From: Paratinospora sagittata
Taxonomy: Eukaryota; Streptophyta; Magnoliopsida; Ranunculales; Menispermaceae
Direction: 5' to 3'
NCBI GenBank assembly: GCA_035771175.1
Contig: CM069598.1
Span: forward strand, 21,621,438 to 21,685,437
Length of the DNA stretch: 64,000 nt
Under the pieces are notes generated by a model. The model saw only the letters and a list, made by a program, of their open reading frames with translations. It searched no databases and was not told where the DNA came from. Of the stretch, positions 12,300 to 24,288 are shown one piece after another. How positions within the stretch are numbered: the first letter of the stretch is position 1; each line of letters starts with the position of its first letter. The position numbers and the translations under genes are program-made.

Positions 12300-12974
12300 T
12301 TGATAAGTTGTTTTCTAACCATTTATTTCATAGGGTTATTACTGACAATTGTGTGTATTAGGACTATTTTATGGTTTATCTACTCATTAGTGCGTAGAGG
12401 CCTGGGCTTGGAGAATGAAGGTCGGGGCTCCGAGAAGAAGAAAAACAAGGTTATGATTTTCAGCATGTGGAGGCTGGGGTGCCGAGATAAGAATTGAAGA
12501 AAGAAAGAAAAAAACAGCAAGTGAGCGCCACGACGTCCAACTTGAGAGTCGTGACGCTGGGAGTTTGAGTCCAATTAGGACTTTTGTGCGTTTTTTACAA
12601 GATTTCCTTATTTTTCCTTCATACTTATAAATAGAACATATAGAAACTTAGGAGAAGGATATCCATTGGAAAGAGAAGCAAAGAAAGTGCAAAAGGAGAA
12701 GAAAAAAACACGTTGAAGAGCCGCAAAGAAGCCAATTAAAGAATTTGGTGGAATCGTTCAAGTTCTTTTTCTTATTCTTTATTCTTTTGTATTTGAGTTT
12801 CTTTCTTTTCAATGATGTTTGATACTATGAATTTTGAGTTTTTATTTATAGTTATATGCTAGATTAGTTTCTAGGTTTGCAATTGAAATTCACATGTAAC
12901 TTTGGATTTATTATTTTAATTTTAGATGTTTATTAATTGATTTTGAGTTGTTTATTTAATCTATGCTTTTTTGC
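12300..12974 (+). repeat. 3' LTR of the Athila-like element, truncated
   Basis: Starts tgataagttgttttc directly after the polypurine-like tract. From 12362 it aligns with 5' LTR position 1742 onward until about 12974, then the match ends abruptly; the remaining 580 bp of the LTR seen at 2350-2933 is absent. Right-hand truncation explains why no TSD is present. Confidence 0.8.
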
Positions 12975-13514
12975 ATAGATATTCCACGTGGTATTGTTAA
13001 TTCAAAAATTTAATGTAAAACAACACCACCATGGGGAAAGTTTCTAACAGTAATAGCTTTGTTATGATTCATGGATTTCCTTGTTGATCAACATGCACGT
13101 TTTTATGGTAAGTTACCTGAATGAATCTGATCTTTCTTTATATTTAATCCACTTTTCCATGTTTGCAGCCTTATCAAATTAGGCATCTGTCTCTCGATAT
13201 CCAAAGAAGAAAGGACGTCTTTGTTGCGAAGATTACTCAAAAAGCAGTTGATTTTGAACTAAGTGTGAAGGCAAATGAAGATCCATCATTTAGAATCACA
13301 TCTCTACTTTATATATATTCTCAGTTGCGACCACTTATTTGTATTGCATCTATCACATGGATGGCAAGTACATATGTGAACATATAAATTAGAATTAGAG
13401 ATTCGAGTACTGCTCTTTTGAGGACTAGAAAGTTAGAAACACTTGAACAAGTATGAGTACATGGATGTAATTAAGGTATCTTAAGACACAATATTTAATT
13501 TTCTTTGTGTTGAT
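12975..13514 (+). pseudogene. Left flank of Copia-1 with an exon-like segment duplicated at 33770-34000
   Basis: At 13055-13245 there is a segment clearly related to 33776-33985: 'agc..tttgttatga', 'atcaacatgca', 'tttatggtaagtta', 'tatatttaatccactttt', 'cagccttatc', 'catctctc', 'atatccaaagaagaaag' appear in the same order. The gtaagt (about 13107) and tgtttgcag (about 13160-13168) look like splice donor and acceptor. The following open stretch 13163-13387 reads 'PYQIRHLSLDIQRRKDVFVA' but I do not recognise the protein. It may be a fragment of a duplicated host gene or an unknown repeat. Copia-1 inserted 270 bp downstream. Confidence 0.45.
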
Positions 13515-14003
13515 TGTTGGATCATTAATCCAACGTTGGGCTTATACGTGAACAATTATGTATTGTGGACTATCAAATAAGGGTAAGGCTAATTAAAAGT
13601 GATATGCTAAGTTTTAGATAATTTGGGCTTTAATGTATCTGATAGGATGTGGACCTTTAACGTGTAGAGACTTAAAAGATACTTTTTATTTTTATGATTG
13701 GCTAACATAGAGATATCAATAGATAACAATGTAGTTATCTATAAAAGGTGATTATGGTCCCCAGATCATACGTATCATTATTATGTTATTTCTGGCATCC
13801 CATCATCAGATATAGAGCACAGAGAAAGCAAAAGATTCTCTTGGGGAAACGTATTGATCTGGAAGACAAACCGCACGACTCTAAAGGGAATCAGTCACTA
13901 TGGATTCAGGTATGCTTTGCTTTTAATTTATTGATTCTTGGTGATTCAATGTGAATGTTCCTGTATTTTGGTTGATAGTTTTCACCAAAGAAATTCTCTA
14001 ACA
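13515..14003 (+). repeat. 5' LTR of Copia-1
   Basis: 489 bp, starts tgttggatcattaatcc and ends ttctctaaca. A TATA-like 'ctataaaag' at about 13740 sits roughly 250 bp before the LTR end, a plausible promoter. It aligns along its full length with 32402-32899. Confidence 0.92.
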
Positions 14004-14005
14004 AG

Positions 14006-14017
14006 TAGTATCAGAGC
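14006..14017 (+). other. Primer-binding site of Copia-1
   Basis: tagtatcagagc, two bases after the 5' LTR. It differs by one G-to-A change from tggtatcagagc, the site complementary to initiator methionine tRNA used by most plant Copia elements. Confidence 0.85.
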
Positions 14018-14562
14018 CTATTCATGTTGAATCATTTATTTTGATTCTATGATAATTTGTGTGTTTTTGGATTTAAAGATTCTGATTATGGTGTTGTTAA
14101 ATTTGAGAACAAATTTTGGGTTTCAAACGATTTGAAAACATAGTGTGGTTGTTAAGTTTATTTAATTTTTAAAACAAGATTGTTGCTGGCAGTTTCACCA
14201 CGGTCGACATTAAAGTTTTCAGGCACGATTGTGAGACTGCGTCTGTGAGGGAGCCTTAGCCACCAGGTTGTGGCGGTTGCAAGCAAAGTTCCGGCCATGG
14301 CCGCCACATTAGTTTAAAAAAGAAAATAAAGAAGGAGGATGGCGGTTTCAACACTGCCAGCGCAGGTGAAACACCGATGCGGCTCTCAGGTCAGGCCGAT
14401 GAGGTCAGCCGCGACAACTTGCCGCGACATTAAACTAGGGCGGCCTCCATGGCTACCTGGTTTCAACCTTAGGATTTCCCTGTAACAAGGAAACCAAATA
14501 TATATATATATATATATATTTTTTCATAAAGTGTTGCAGGCTTGGCCCACAGAAACCATACA
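14018..14562 (+). other. Copia-1 leader with a GC-rich patch
   Basis: Noncoding. 14180-14460 is markedly richer in G and C than its surroundings ('gtcagccgcgacaacttgccgcgac'), ending in a (TA)n tract at about 14500-14519. No open frame of note. It continues after the solo LTR at 16925-17636, where a further (TA)n tract lies at 17003-17032. Confidence 0.5.
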
Positions 14563-16919
14563 TGTAACGACCCACTTTCGTATATAATGTCGTGATGACG
14601 TAAAATGTCCGACTCTAGGTCTTGTATGTGTATTTGATGTGCACAATACTCGTATTTTGCATGTTTTGTGCATGTATTTGATTTTTTTTGTTTGATAATT
14701 AATTATCGGTGCGTCAAATGGACTTAGGGATATCAAAAATGAGTCTGGAACGCATCTTTACATAGAAATCGACTGGCTATACGTGAAACTTCGATGTGTA
14801 TTGAGCCCGTAGTAGTGAAATGAAAAATGAGTGTTTTTTGCATAAAAAAGGACGCTCATGCGCAAGGGTGGATGCTCATGCGCAAATGGGAGGGTGCTGA
14901 TCTGATTTTTTGGGTGCTTTTTTTTATGAAAAATGGCCAAAAATCAGTATTTTAAAAGGGGAAAAGTTGCTACTATTCCCATTTGAGTTTGGAACGAATT
15001 GGAGAAGGAAGAATGGAGGAAAACTAAGGTTTCAAGAGGAAATCTCCACCATTTATACCTCAAAGTAAGTGATTTTTTCCATTTCTTTCCATGAAATCAT
15101 CATTGAAGGTGAGAGTAAGCTTTTTAATGGTGTAATTTTCTCCATAGGCCACGATTTTGGGTATTCCTAACCTAGGGTTGGTTGGTATTTTGCTATTTCG
15201 AGCTTGTTTATAGTAGAAACAACCTTCCTTAACTTAGATCTATACCCAATGTGCATTTTGCAAGCACTTTACCATGTTTTTTGGTGAAGTTAAGTGTAAT
15301 GGCCCTAAACCTAGAAAATGAACTTAGGGTTTTTCATTCAAGTTGTCACTCAATTATGTTGAATAAATGACTGATTCTAAGTGATTGATGGTCCATTCAC
15401 TGATTTTGAATGGTGAAAGCCTAGGTGTGGTGGAAAGCCTAGGTGTAGTGAAAAATTGGCACAGGGCTTGATTTCGTGATTTTGCCCAAAATTAGAGCTT
15501 TTGACCTAAATCAAGTCAATTTATTAAATTGACTTGAAACTTGTCTAATTGAACCCAAATTGAATGAAATTGTGGGTTTATAATGGTTAGAATAATGTTG
15601 GAATTGCATGAGTTAGTTCATTTTGACCATATAGAGATTTATCTAATTTAGGGCTTTTGAGGCATTTAGATTGGAATTGGTCAATTGAATGGTGTTAAGT
15701 GTTTTTAATCCAAATTGGTGTGGATTAGATGTGATTTGGGTTAATAATTATGTATTTAGACATAATGGACTGAAATTGATTCATTTAAGGTGTATGTGAG
15801 TCAATTGGCCAATTGGAATGTAAATGATGTGTGAAATTGGCTAGTGAATTGGTTGTAAGTATTTCTCACCTTTGTTTTCCATTATGGCATTTTATTTATA
15901 TAAATTGGTTTGTGCAATAGCATGCATCTTATATATACATGCATTGTGATTTAAGAGGATAAGCATGGAATATATGCATTGATATTGCCTTGGGTGTTTT
16001 GAATTAAATACCTTAGCATTGTTGTCTTTCTATTTACTTATTCTTCGGGGAAATGTGTCGTCGGAATACTTGGATTGGTGTTCCGTGGAAAGGACTTTCC
16101 GAATCACTGAGGAATATAAGGGTAGAAAGATTAGGAGGATTGGTGTTAGTAACGCGCTGGTCGGAACCTATTGGCCAATAGGGGAAGTAAGGCATGTGTT
16201 GTTCTGACATATCCTTTTGGTAAAGAGTCTGCATATTTGATTCTTATGGAAATGATACATAATTCACATATTTAGTTTAAACACATGTATAATATAATTT
16301 TTCTTGATGCATTTGGTTTATGAATGAAATTTTCAATATCATACGTGTTTTTTATAAATGCATGTATGGAAATATATTGTGAGAACTTACTCATTGAGCT
16401 AGTTGAGCTCACCCTATTTTTTCCTACTTTTCTCAGGTTCAGATCAGAAATGAGAGGGCAAGGCGTAAAGCTTGCGGTCTTCCCTTTTTTTCTTTTGGAT
16501 GTATATTTTGATTCGTATATTTTTGGGAAAGCTTGGGACTAGTGTAATTGTTTTGTTTCATCTTTGATTATGTATATAAATATCACAAATTCTCATGTAT
16601 ATAAAATATAGATAGTTGTGGTTTGTTTGGTTTTGAGGATGACTTGGGATTGGATAAGTCATGTGAGAAAGCAAAATGATTGGATTTGATATGAATTATG
16701 TTGATTATTTGATTATATGTCTTTGTGTGATTGGATGTGATTATCAGGATATTTTGTAGAACCTCAGATTTATGGGGAGGTTCTACTAAAAATTTTAGTT
16801 ATTTTATGGTATTGTTTTAAAAGGAAGAGAAGAGGCTGATAGAGTATCGTATATGTTTAGGCATGACGTATATGGTATTCTGTGCCGGTCGTAACGTCAC
16901 CCAGAGAGGGATTGCGACA
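14563..16919 (+). mobile_element. Solo LTR of family b (2357 bp)
   Basis: Starts tgtaacgacccacttt and ends gggattgcgaca, flanked by a perfect TSD ataca (14558-14562 and 16920-16924). No internal coding region. Same family as 27306-29485: both share the start, 'tcattgagctagttgagctc' near 16393, and an end with 'gtgccggtcg'. The near-terminal palindrome is degraded here (taatgtcg near the start, taacgtca at 16892-16899). Confidence 0.9.
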
Positions 16920-16924
16920 ATACA

Positions 16925-16998
16925 CGAGCCCAACTGGGCCCGTGACAAGAATACATGCAGCGGGCTAGCCCACAACAATTCAACAAAAATAATAAAGA

Positions 16999-17037
<39 letters not shown>

Positions 17038-17636
17038 TTTGAAGATAATAAATTTTGGTTGATAGTATATGTTTCCTAGTTCAACTAGAAAAACTATCCA
17101 ACAATTTTAAGTTATTTATTTTTTTAAGAAAGGGGCTGCGGGCCACAATAAAAATTAAAGAATTCAATTAAAAGGTGTAATTTTAAATTCAAATATTGGT
17201 ATGTTTATATATATGTCGAAATGAATTAATTGAAACAACATTTCGCCAAAGTGAACTATCTTGTGGAAATTATTTTGTTTTGATATATAAAAGGTTGTGA
17301 GCATGTAACTTATGTGAATATTAATCGGCCCAAAAGGAAGATTAATATTTAACAAAATTTCATGTGCACCTTTGGTAATAAATACATAATCATTATTTGG
17401 TTTTACACGTGAACAATAAATCGGCCCAATAGAAGATTTATTGTTCGATATGTTATTATTATCAGTGTTTGATTACTACACCAAGATATCAATTACAAGT
17501 TAATATTTTGTCTAAAGGCAAAATATTAATGGAGTGTCCGGTATCTTGAGATGGGGTTTACTTTTATTTGAATTTAATTTTTTGTTTTGAGACTTATATG
17601 AGCTTGTTTTATTTGTTTATTGTTCTCTGTTCAGCT
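16925..17636 (+). other. Copia-1 leader, continued
   Basis: Noncoding AT-rich sequence between the solo LTR and the gag start. It holds a (TA)n tract and short G+C words (about 16925-16975). Nothing else is recognisable. Confidence 0.5.
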
Positions 17637-18420
17637 ATGACTTCTGCTAATATTAATGTCAACATCAATTCTATCCCTATGCTAAATGGCTCTAACTTCA
17701 ATTCGTGGAAAGAGAACCTCTTAATAGTTCTCAGAGTCATGGATCTCGACCTTGCGTTAATGACTGATTCTTCCCCACCTCTTACGAATAATAGTACTTC
17801 TAATAATAAGAAGGATTTGGAAAGGTGGGAGAAATCAAATCACATGAGTATGATGATCATGAAGAAGGGCATTCCGGAAGCATTTAGGGGCACAATGTCT
17901 AAAAAGATCACTACAGCTAAGGAGTTCCTTGCGGATATTGACAAAGGGTTTGTAAAGAACGAAAAAAGCTAAAATAGGTACGCTTTTGACAAGTCTAATT
18001 TCAATGAGGTATAAGGGCAAAGGCAATATAAGAGAGTACGTTATGGAATTGTCTCATCTTGCTTCCAAGTTGAAAGTACTTAAGCTCGAACTCTCTGATA
18101 CATCTAGTTTTGATATCCCTTCCCGCATAGTTTTGCCAGTTTAAGGTGAGCTACAACCATCAGAAAGAGACTTGGTTTCTAAATGAGCTCATCTCACACT
18201 GTGTTCATGAATAGGAAAGACTTAAGTAAGATAAGACAGAGAGTGCTCACTTAACCTCAACCTCTAAGGACAAGGGAAAGAAAAGAAAGAAGGATAAGGA
18301 TGTTGCAGATACGACACCTCAAAAGAAATCGAATGAATCGGGAGGTACTGGTTGTTTCTTCTGTCGAGCTGAATGGCACAAGAAGAAGCAATGCACCAAC
18401 TATCACGCATGGCATGCTAA
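17637..18420 (+). pseudogene. Copia-1 gag remnant
   Basis: ATG at 17637 (MTSANINVNINSIP) is chosen because the match to plant Copia gag (UBN2 type) starts there; the upstream in-frame ATG at 17568 adds non-homologous residues. Phrases: 'MLNGSNFNSWKENLLIVL', 'MSMMIMKKGIPEAFRG', then after a frameshift at about 17965 'IREYVMELSHLASKLKVLKL'. The CCHC zinc knuckle is at 18353-18394 (CFFC...H....C). Stops at about 18142 and in the 18170-18260 stretch show it is dead. Confidence 0.85.
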
Positions 18421-19137
18421 GAAAGGTATGCTTCGTAATTTGGCTTGTTTTGAGGTTAATTTAACTTCAGTACCTAAACACACATGGTGGATAGATTCTG
18501 GTGCAACAACTCACATCAGTGTGTCCATGCAGGGTTGCCTGAGTTGCTGAAAACCAAGTGATGCTCAAAGATACATCTATGTGGGCGATGGCAAAACGGT
18601 TCAAGTTGAGGCAATAAGAAAATTAGATTATCATTAAAGACTAGATTTTATTTGGATCTTGTTGAGACATTTATTGTACCGTCTTTTAGATGGAATTTGA
18701 TTTTTATTTCTGCTTTGGACAAATCTGGTTATTCTTGTTCATTTGGGAATGGAAAATTTAGTTTGTTTCATGATTCAAAATTGGTTGGTTCTGGTTCTTT
18801 ATCAGGATATGATAATCTTTATTTAATTGGTACAATTGCTTCATTTAATGAATCCCTACAATTAAGTACACTAGGTGTCAAAAGAAAATTAACCAATTGG
18901 AATTTGGTTGCGTTATGGCACGAGAGATTAGGTCATATTTCCAGACGGAGAATAAAGAGACTCGTGTCATACGAAATTCTAAATGCCTTAGATTTCACAA
19001 ATTTTGATGTTTGTGTTAATTGTATAAAGGGAAAACAAACCAACAAAAGGAGATTTGAAGCCAACAGGACTTTGGACTTCTTAAAACTTATACATATGGA
19101 TATTTGTGGTCCATTCCCTACAGTTGCTTGGAATGTT
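18421..19137 (+). pseudogene. Copia-1 protease and integrase N-terminus remnant
   Basis: The protease active site 'WIDSGATTHI' lies at about 18488-18517 (Asp-Ser-Gly at 18494-18502), followed by a stop at about 18548. The open stretch 18652-19143 contains the GAG-pre-integrase and zinc-finger region: 'LWHERLGHISRRRIKRLV', 'CVNCIKGKQT', then the start of the integrase core 'LIHMDICGPFPTVAWN' with the first catalytic Asp. It is cut at 19137 by SIRE-type LTR copy B; the reading continues at 24536. Confidence 0.85.
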
Positions 19138-19249
19138 TGTTAACCTATATGGTTCATCCTTAGCACGTCCCTAAAGTATCTTGATGAAATATATTTTGAT
19201 GATCACAAACAAAGTATTTTTCGGTGCTAACAACCGTTTATCAAGAACT

Positions 19250-21765
19250 GATATGGGTTAGGTTTGATTGAATAAAAGGATAAATGAAAATGAAAATTTG
19301 GTGTATTAAATGGATTGAACATTTAAAATACATGGAAGCATGAGATTGGTTAAAGTACATGTGGTTGGTATGGGTAGTATGAGACCAACACATGTGAAGG
19401 TTGGTGCATGAAAGTGGACAAGTGTCCCATGCCCACTTCTCTTCTCCAAGAATGTGCTAGAAAGTGAGGTGAGTGGAGGGAATCCAAGAATGTACTAGAA
19501 AGTGAGGTGAGTGGAAAGAAAGGAAAAAAATAAAAGAAAAGAAGAGAAAGAAAGAGGGAGTTGCAGGAGGAAAATCTCTGCGACGTTTTTATCAAAGAGC
19601 TGGATCTTCGGGATATATGGTCAGATTAAGCTCAAATTTTGTCAGCAAGTTCGTAGCTTATGGTTCTGCATTCTGTACGGTGAAGATCTTGATTTGAGTT
19701 TTCTTCTAAGATATCTAACCTCTCAAACCAAGCTGGTCGGAAAGTCTAGATTTCTCACGCCGTTTCGCTCAAACTTATAGATCTCCTCAATCTACCGTTG
19801 GATGGATATCAAATTTGGGTATGTAGTTTAAAACTGATATTTCTGCATTCTTATCGGTGGAGATGTTTATTAGTTAAGTATGTTGTGTGATATAATCATC
19901 TGAGTTTGAGTATTTGCAGCAGGAAAGGAGAAATTGTCTGATTAGAGACTTGTTCATCAAAGATACTTATCTTTTCGGTCCACCGTTGGATTGGGCTGAT
20001 ATTTGGACAGAAGGTTTTTTTCTTCATATACTTCAATCTGTACGGTTGATTTTGTGATTACATATTTTTGTTGGTAGATTGATACATCTGAATAGAATAT
20101 TAAATGAAGAATTGGTAGGGTTGCTTGTATTAGACCCAATTTAGAATATGAACTTAGACCATTCCAAATAGCTTGCATGTCAACTATGTTGACCTAGTTG
20201 CCATTGTTGATGAACCCATGATGAAAAATCAGTGATATACATGGCTGAACATGGTGACCTAGTGTAAATCGACAATATGGCCTAAGTATGGAAAATTTCA
20301 TATTTTAGGGCTTTTGATGCTTTTGGCCTAGAATCATTGAATTGATGCAACTTATGTTTAATTAAGCATGATTAGGGTTGATTATGCTACTGATTTGGTG
20401 GTTGTGACCATATCATGGGTTAGGCCTACTTGTGATCAAGTGACCCAATTTGGGCATGTTTATGCCTAAGGAATTGAAAATCAGTATTTTTGATTAATAG
20501 AATGGTTTATGTATGAGAACTATGCATTAGAGGCCTAAGTCATGTGATTTGAGTTGAATGATGGGATTAGAAGGGATTTAGGCCTATTGTCTATATGTGG
20601 GCTGATTTAGGGTTGATGTGTAATGTCTATGTGATTGAGCATAGAAATTGATGTATGGTAGGATATTGATGAATGTTTCAGGATCTTGATTGGGTTGATT
20701 CGGTTTGGTGGTCATGTGTGGTTAAATACTCTCGCGAGGCTTGGTTGTGAGTACACTTCATTTATGATTATATCTTTTATGTCATCATATCACTTATATA
20801 TATTGTATGTTGAAAGCATGAATGTGTTCTAATGTTTTGAATGATGCATTGATTTGAGAAAACCTTATGACTTTGGTTGGGCCCATCTATCTGGCTAATA
20901 AGGGGACTTAACCTTGTCATAGGAGGGTTTTATAAAAGGAAATGATTGGGGTCAACGGTACGGTGAAATAGACGTGCACTAGTAACCCCAAATAAACATG
21001 ATTGGGGTCAACGGTACGGTGAAATAAACGTGCACTAGTAACCCAATGCATGTGGAATGTGGATCCAAATTGATAAGCTTTTACTTGCATCGAACTTATT
21101 ATAAATGTTTGATATCTATATGTTATGAGCTTTTAATCATGCTACACATTGACATGCATACATGATATTTATTGATGAGTATTGATAGCATATTTGAATT
21201 CTATTCACTGGGCACCGTTAGCTCACCCTCATTTTCCTTTTTCAGGTCCTTCTGTCCCGAATAAGGGCAAAGGAGTAGTCATATCTTGAGGGCCTTGCCT
21301 GCGAGAGAATCCAAGGCCTCGATGTGAGTTGAGAGGCATTTTGATTGAACTGTGTTTTAAATTATGAAGTATTATATTTTGGATTATGTAATTATAACAC
21401 TTACCACATTGTAGTATGGGTGAGTTGGGACTTGTTAGATAGACCATGTGGGCATATGACGATTTTTATTTGTACCCACAATTTTGGACTTTATGTGTAT
21501 GTCAATTTTAATGGACTGTAGGGATTATGATTTTATTTATGGTTCATTTTTATGGATTATCTCTTGTCTTTAATGATTAATACGGTGGGTAGTTTTGTTT
21601 AGTACCTTTTGATATTATGTCGTTGTTTGAGATAAGGCTCGTAGGGTCTCAACCACCTCACGGGAGTTGAGGAGTGGTCGGAGATGCCTACGCCGGGCGT
21701 CCCGCCCCGGCATTCCGCACGCCATTCCCTGCGGGGTTGGTGGTCCGGGGTGCGGGGTTTCCACA
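19250..21765 (+). mobile_element. Family c LTR nested in copy B, 5'-truncated
   Basis: The right end, ggtttccaca, resembles the end of the solo LTR at 51304-54395 on the opposite strand; both share 'gatgcctacgccgggcgtccc' (about 21684). The left end does not show an LTR start, and about 150 bp of copy B seen in copy A (about 6320-6470 there) is missing at this junction, so a deletion removed the LTR start together with flanking target. The left boundary is approximate. Confidence 0.65.
20943..21045 (+). repeat. Two-copy 56-bp tandem repeat in the family c LTR
   Basis: The unit beginning tgattggggtcaacggta recurs at 20943 and 20999, with one clear difference (tagacg/taaacg) and a short indel near the end. 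Confidence 0.9.
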
Positions 21766-22091
21766 CTACATCTCTTGATCAACGTTCAAGTCATTTAACT
21801 CTGAATTGCTCTCATTGAAGATCTTATAATGAAGAGTTGGATCTAACGGTTATGAGAAATAAGAATACACAAAATATCTAAGGTATATCTCTCTCTAATC
21901 GTTATTGCTCAAAATGTTTTTCAAAACCATGCATATATCATTTTCATATTTTCTCTAAATCTGCATGTTTTGATTTCATGCTTTTAACTATATTTCAAGA
22001 AATTTAATACTATATATTTAATTTGAAATATACCGAGTTTTTATTCGCATTAATCGAATATTTTAGTAAAAACTATTTTCAAATAATCTTT

Positions 22092-22808
22092 CAGGACGCT
22101 AATGAAATACCGGCGTTCTCCTATACTTATTAAGTAAGGACGTTGATAGGTCATTAGAACGCTAATAACGCTCAAGGTTGAAATGAACTGATCAATCAGG
22201 ACGCTTACTTGCATAGTAGTAGTCTTATATATTAGTCAACCTCTGAAGTTGTCAGAAAGCAAACTCAACATCAACTCACTGAAAGATCTTTTAAAAGTTC
22301 TTCAAAGAATGTTTATTTGAGGACGCTAATGGTTATAAGTTGATTAAACTCTCAGGACGCTTTCTGGATAGGAGCGCCCTCACTTTTGGAAATCAACTTA
22401 ATAACTTTTAGGACGCTGATTGTCTTTCAGTGTATTTTTAAATGTCTTAACTTGCAGGACGCTTATATAGTAGTAGCGCCCTCATGTTATGTTTTTATCT
22501 AGTAGGACGCTCACGTAATGTAGCGCCCTTATTTTTTGTTTTATGTTTTAAAGGTAGGACGCTTACTCAAATAGTAGTGCCCTCATGCACTTAATAGTTT
22601 TAAAACATAGCAGGACGCAAATTGTGCATTAGCACCCTCAAAGTTTAAGTCGTCTAAATTTATAAGTAAGTCAGGACTCTTACAAGTTAGTAGCGCCCTC
22701 ACTTAAGTGTTCAGCAAGCCACTTATACGTAGTAAGCGCCCTCAAGGAACAAAACGACAAAGTTGATATTATGCGTTAGAAAACTGATTACGGAATCAGG
22801 ACGCTAAT
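22092..22808 (-). repeat. Array of short hairpins inside LTR copy B
   Basis: Inverse of the array at 5352-6010. On the plus strand the units read 'aggacgct' + 10-12 bases + 'agcgccctc'; clear examples are 22354-22380 and the units ending at about 22480, 22530 and 22585. Read in LTR orientation the arms are gagggcgct and agcgtcct. Several units damaged in copy A are intact here and vice versa, so both derive from a more regular ancestor. Confidence 0.8.
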
Positions 22809-23822
22809 TCAACTGTCTTCACTGTTCGAATGAGTACACTAGGTCAGTTTACTTTTTTAGAACAGACATTTGTACAGAGTCCTTTTCAGACCTATCAAAG
22901 ATCTTCTCTGATACATGAAATAATTTTTTCTAAAATTTTCCTCTTTCATGAAATCTGAAAAGAACCAGAATGTTAGTGAAAATCACAATAGCTATTTTCA
23001 TATAACATTCTAGCCGTTGTGTGAAAACGTTCACATTATTTGAACTTCAAATGTCTAATGGTTATGTCCCACTAAGTCTATAAATACCAAAACTTAGGAC
23101 CAAACAACTTGCCAATCACTTTGTGTTGTGCCAATACGGTTTGAAAGTTAGTCTGTGTCAAAATGTATTTCATTTTACTAATCTTTCAAAGTATTTTTTA
23201 CTAATACCTATATGATTTTCATATTGAGTTTCAAATATATTTCTATCTCTGAAAATATGTTTTTATATTGGTATCAACTCAAATTCTCAGCACTAATTCA
23301 TATCTGGTATCATTCATGCTGATGATAAAATTTGAGAAATAGTTTAAGATATATAGTCGTACTTAATTTCATATCTTAAGTATTGTATTAAACTATATCA
23401 GTAGTTGCGTTAAACTATTGATCGTTGAAGTAGAAGTTTTCATACATATATTCTATATCTATTTTGAAAATTGTCTGTGTCTTTGATTTACACCAGTCCT
23501 CTATTTTTAACGTCAATATTTGTTAGGTATATTTTATCTTTCGATAAAACACTGATTTTCATATCATATCATTCATGTTTTTCGAAACTACACTTGAGCA
23601 ATACCGAACATTGAAAGATGAAGGACAGACGGTGTATTTCAACTTAGCATTACCTGTTTCACATTTCATATCTTTGTAATACTATGTAGTGTGCTTAATG
23701 TAAAGTGTTCTACTGCGTTAGAACCATCCAACATCTCAGTGTTGTAATGCTGGTGTGTTTCTGGATTGAAACAACCAAGACAAGTTAAGGTACTTGATGA
23801 TTTCAAGATAGAAATCATATAG

Positions 23823-24288
23823 GGTTTCTCTGAGCCTGTAAAAGATAAATCGGTTCATCCTCATCCCACTAAAAGGGTAGGTGTGTCCTTAACCTTAAAA
23901 AGGATAGGTTATCTCTCAGCCTTAAAAGAGAAACTAGTTGTTCCTTATCCCGCAAAAGGATCACGGTTCTTCTTTAGCCAGTAAAAGGAACCCATGGGTT
24001 TCTCCTCATCCTTGAAAAAGGAAATATGGTTCTTCTTTAGCAAGTAAAAGGATCATGGGTTTCTCCTCATCCCGAAAAAAGGAAACTGGTTCATCCTCAT
24101 CCAGTAAAAGGGTAGGTGTGTCCTTAACCTTAAAAAAGATAGGTTATCTCTTAACCTATAAAAGAGAGTCGGTTCTTCCTTAGCCCATAAAAGGAACATG
24201 GGTTTTATCTAATACTGAAAAAAGGAAAATGGTTCATCCTTAGCCCTTGAAAGGATAAGTTTGCCTTTGTCCTGTAAAAGGGCAGTTG
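23823..24288 (-). repeat. Second hairpin array in copy B: about 16 units of 22-36 bp
   Basis: On the plus strand each unit reads roughly 'ggttc-tcctYatcc-cnnaaaagga'. Examples of arms are tccttatcccgcaaaagga, tccttaaccttaaaaagga and ccttagcccataaaagg, each giving a 4-6 bp stem. A higher-order repeat is visible: the three-unit block starting ggttcatcctcatccc at 23852 recurs at 24088 (spacing 236 bp). It lies in the 5' part of the LTR and is absent from truncated copy A. Confidence 0.8.

Larger units (their letters stand above)
1686..12974 (+). mobile_element. Athila-like Gypsy retrotransposon, internally deleted, with nested insertions
   Basis: Seen: two homologous terminal blocks (1742-2349 matches 12362-12974), a degenerate primer-binding site at 2940-2957, gag remnants at 3060-4312, gag C-terminus and protease at 9340-10144, and the integrase C-terminal end at 10360-10536. 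Between protease and integrase end there are only about 200 bp, so RT, RNase H and the integrase core are gone. The 3' LTR is cut short and the 5' end of the 5' LTR is too diverged to place exactly. The gag phrase around 'NCEWPSER', the protease phrase 'LGASINLMPLSIYQNLGLG' and the conserved 'gggaggcaaccc' block after pol are characteristic of the Athila lineage. A SIRE-type LTR and a solo LTR lie within it. No flanking TSD can be read because the right end is truncated. Confidence 0.85.
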
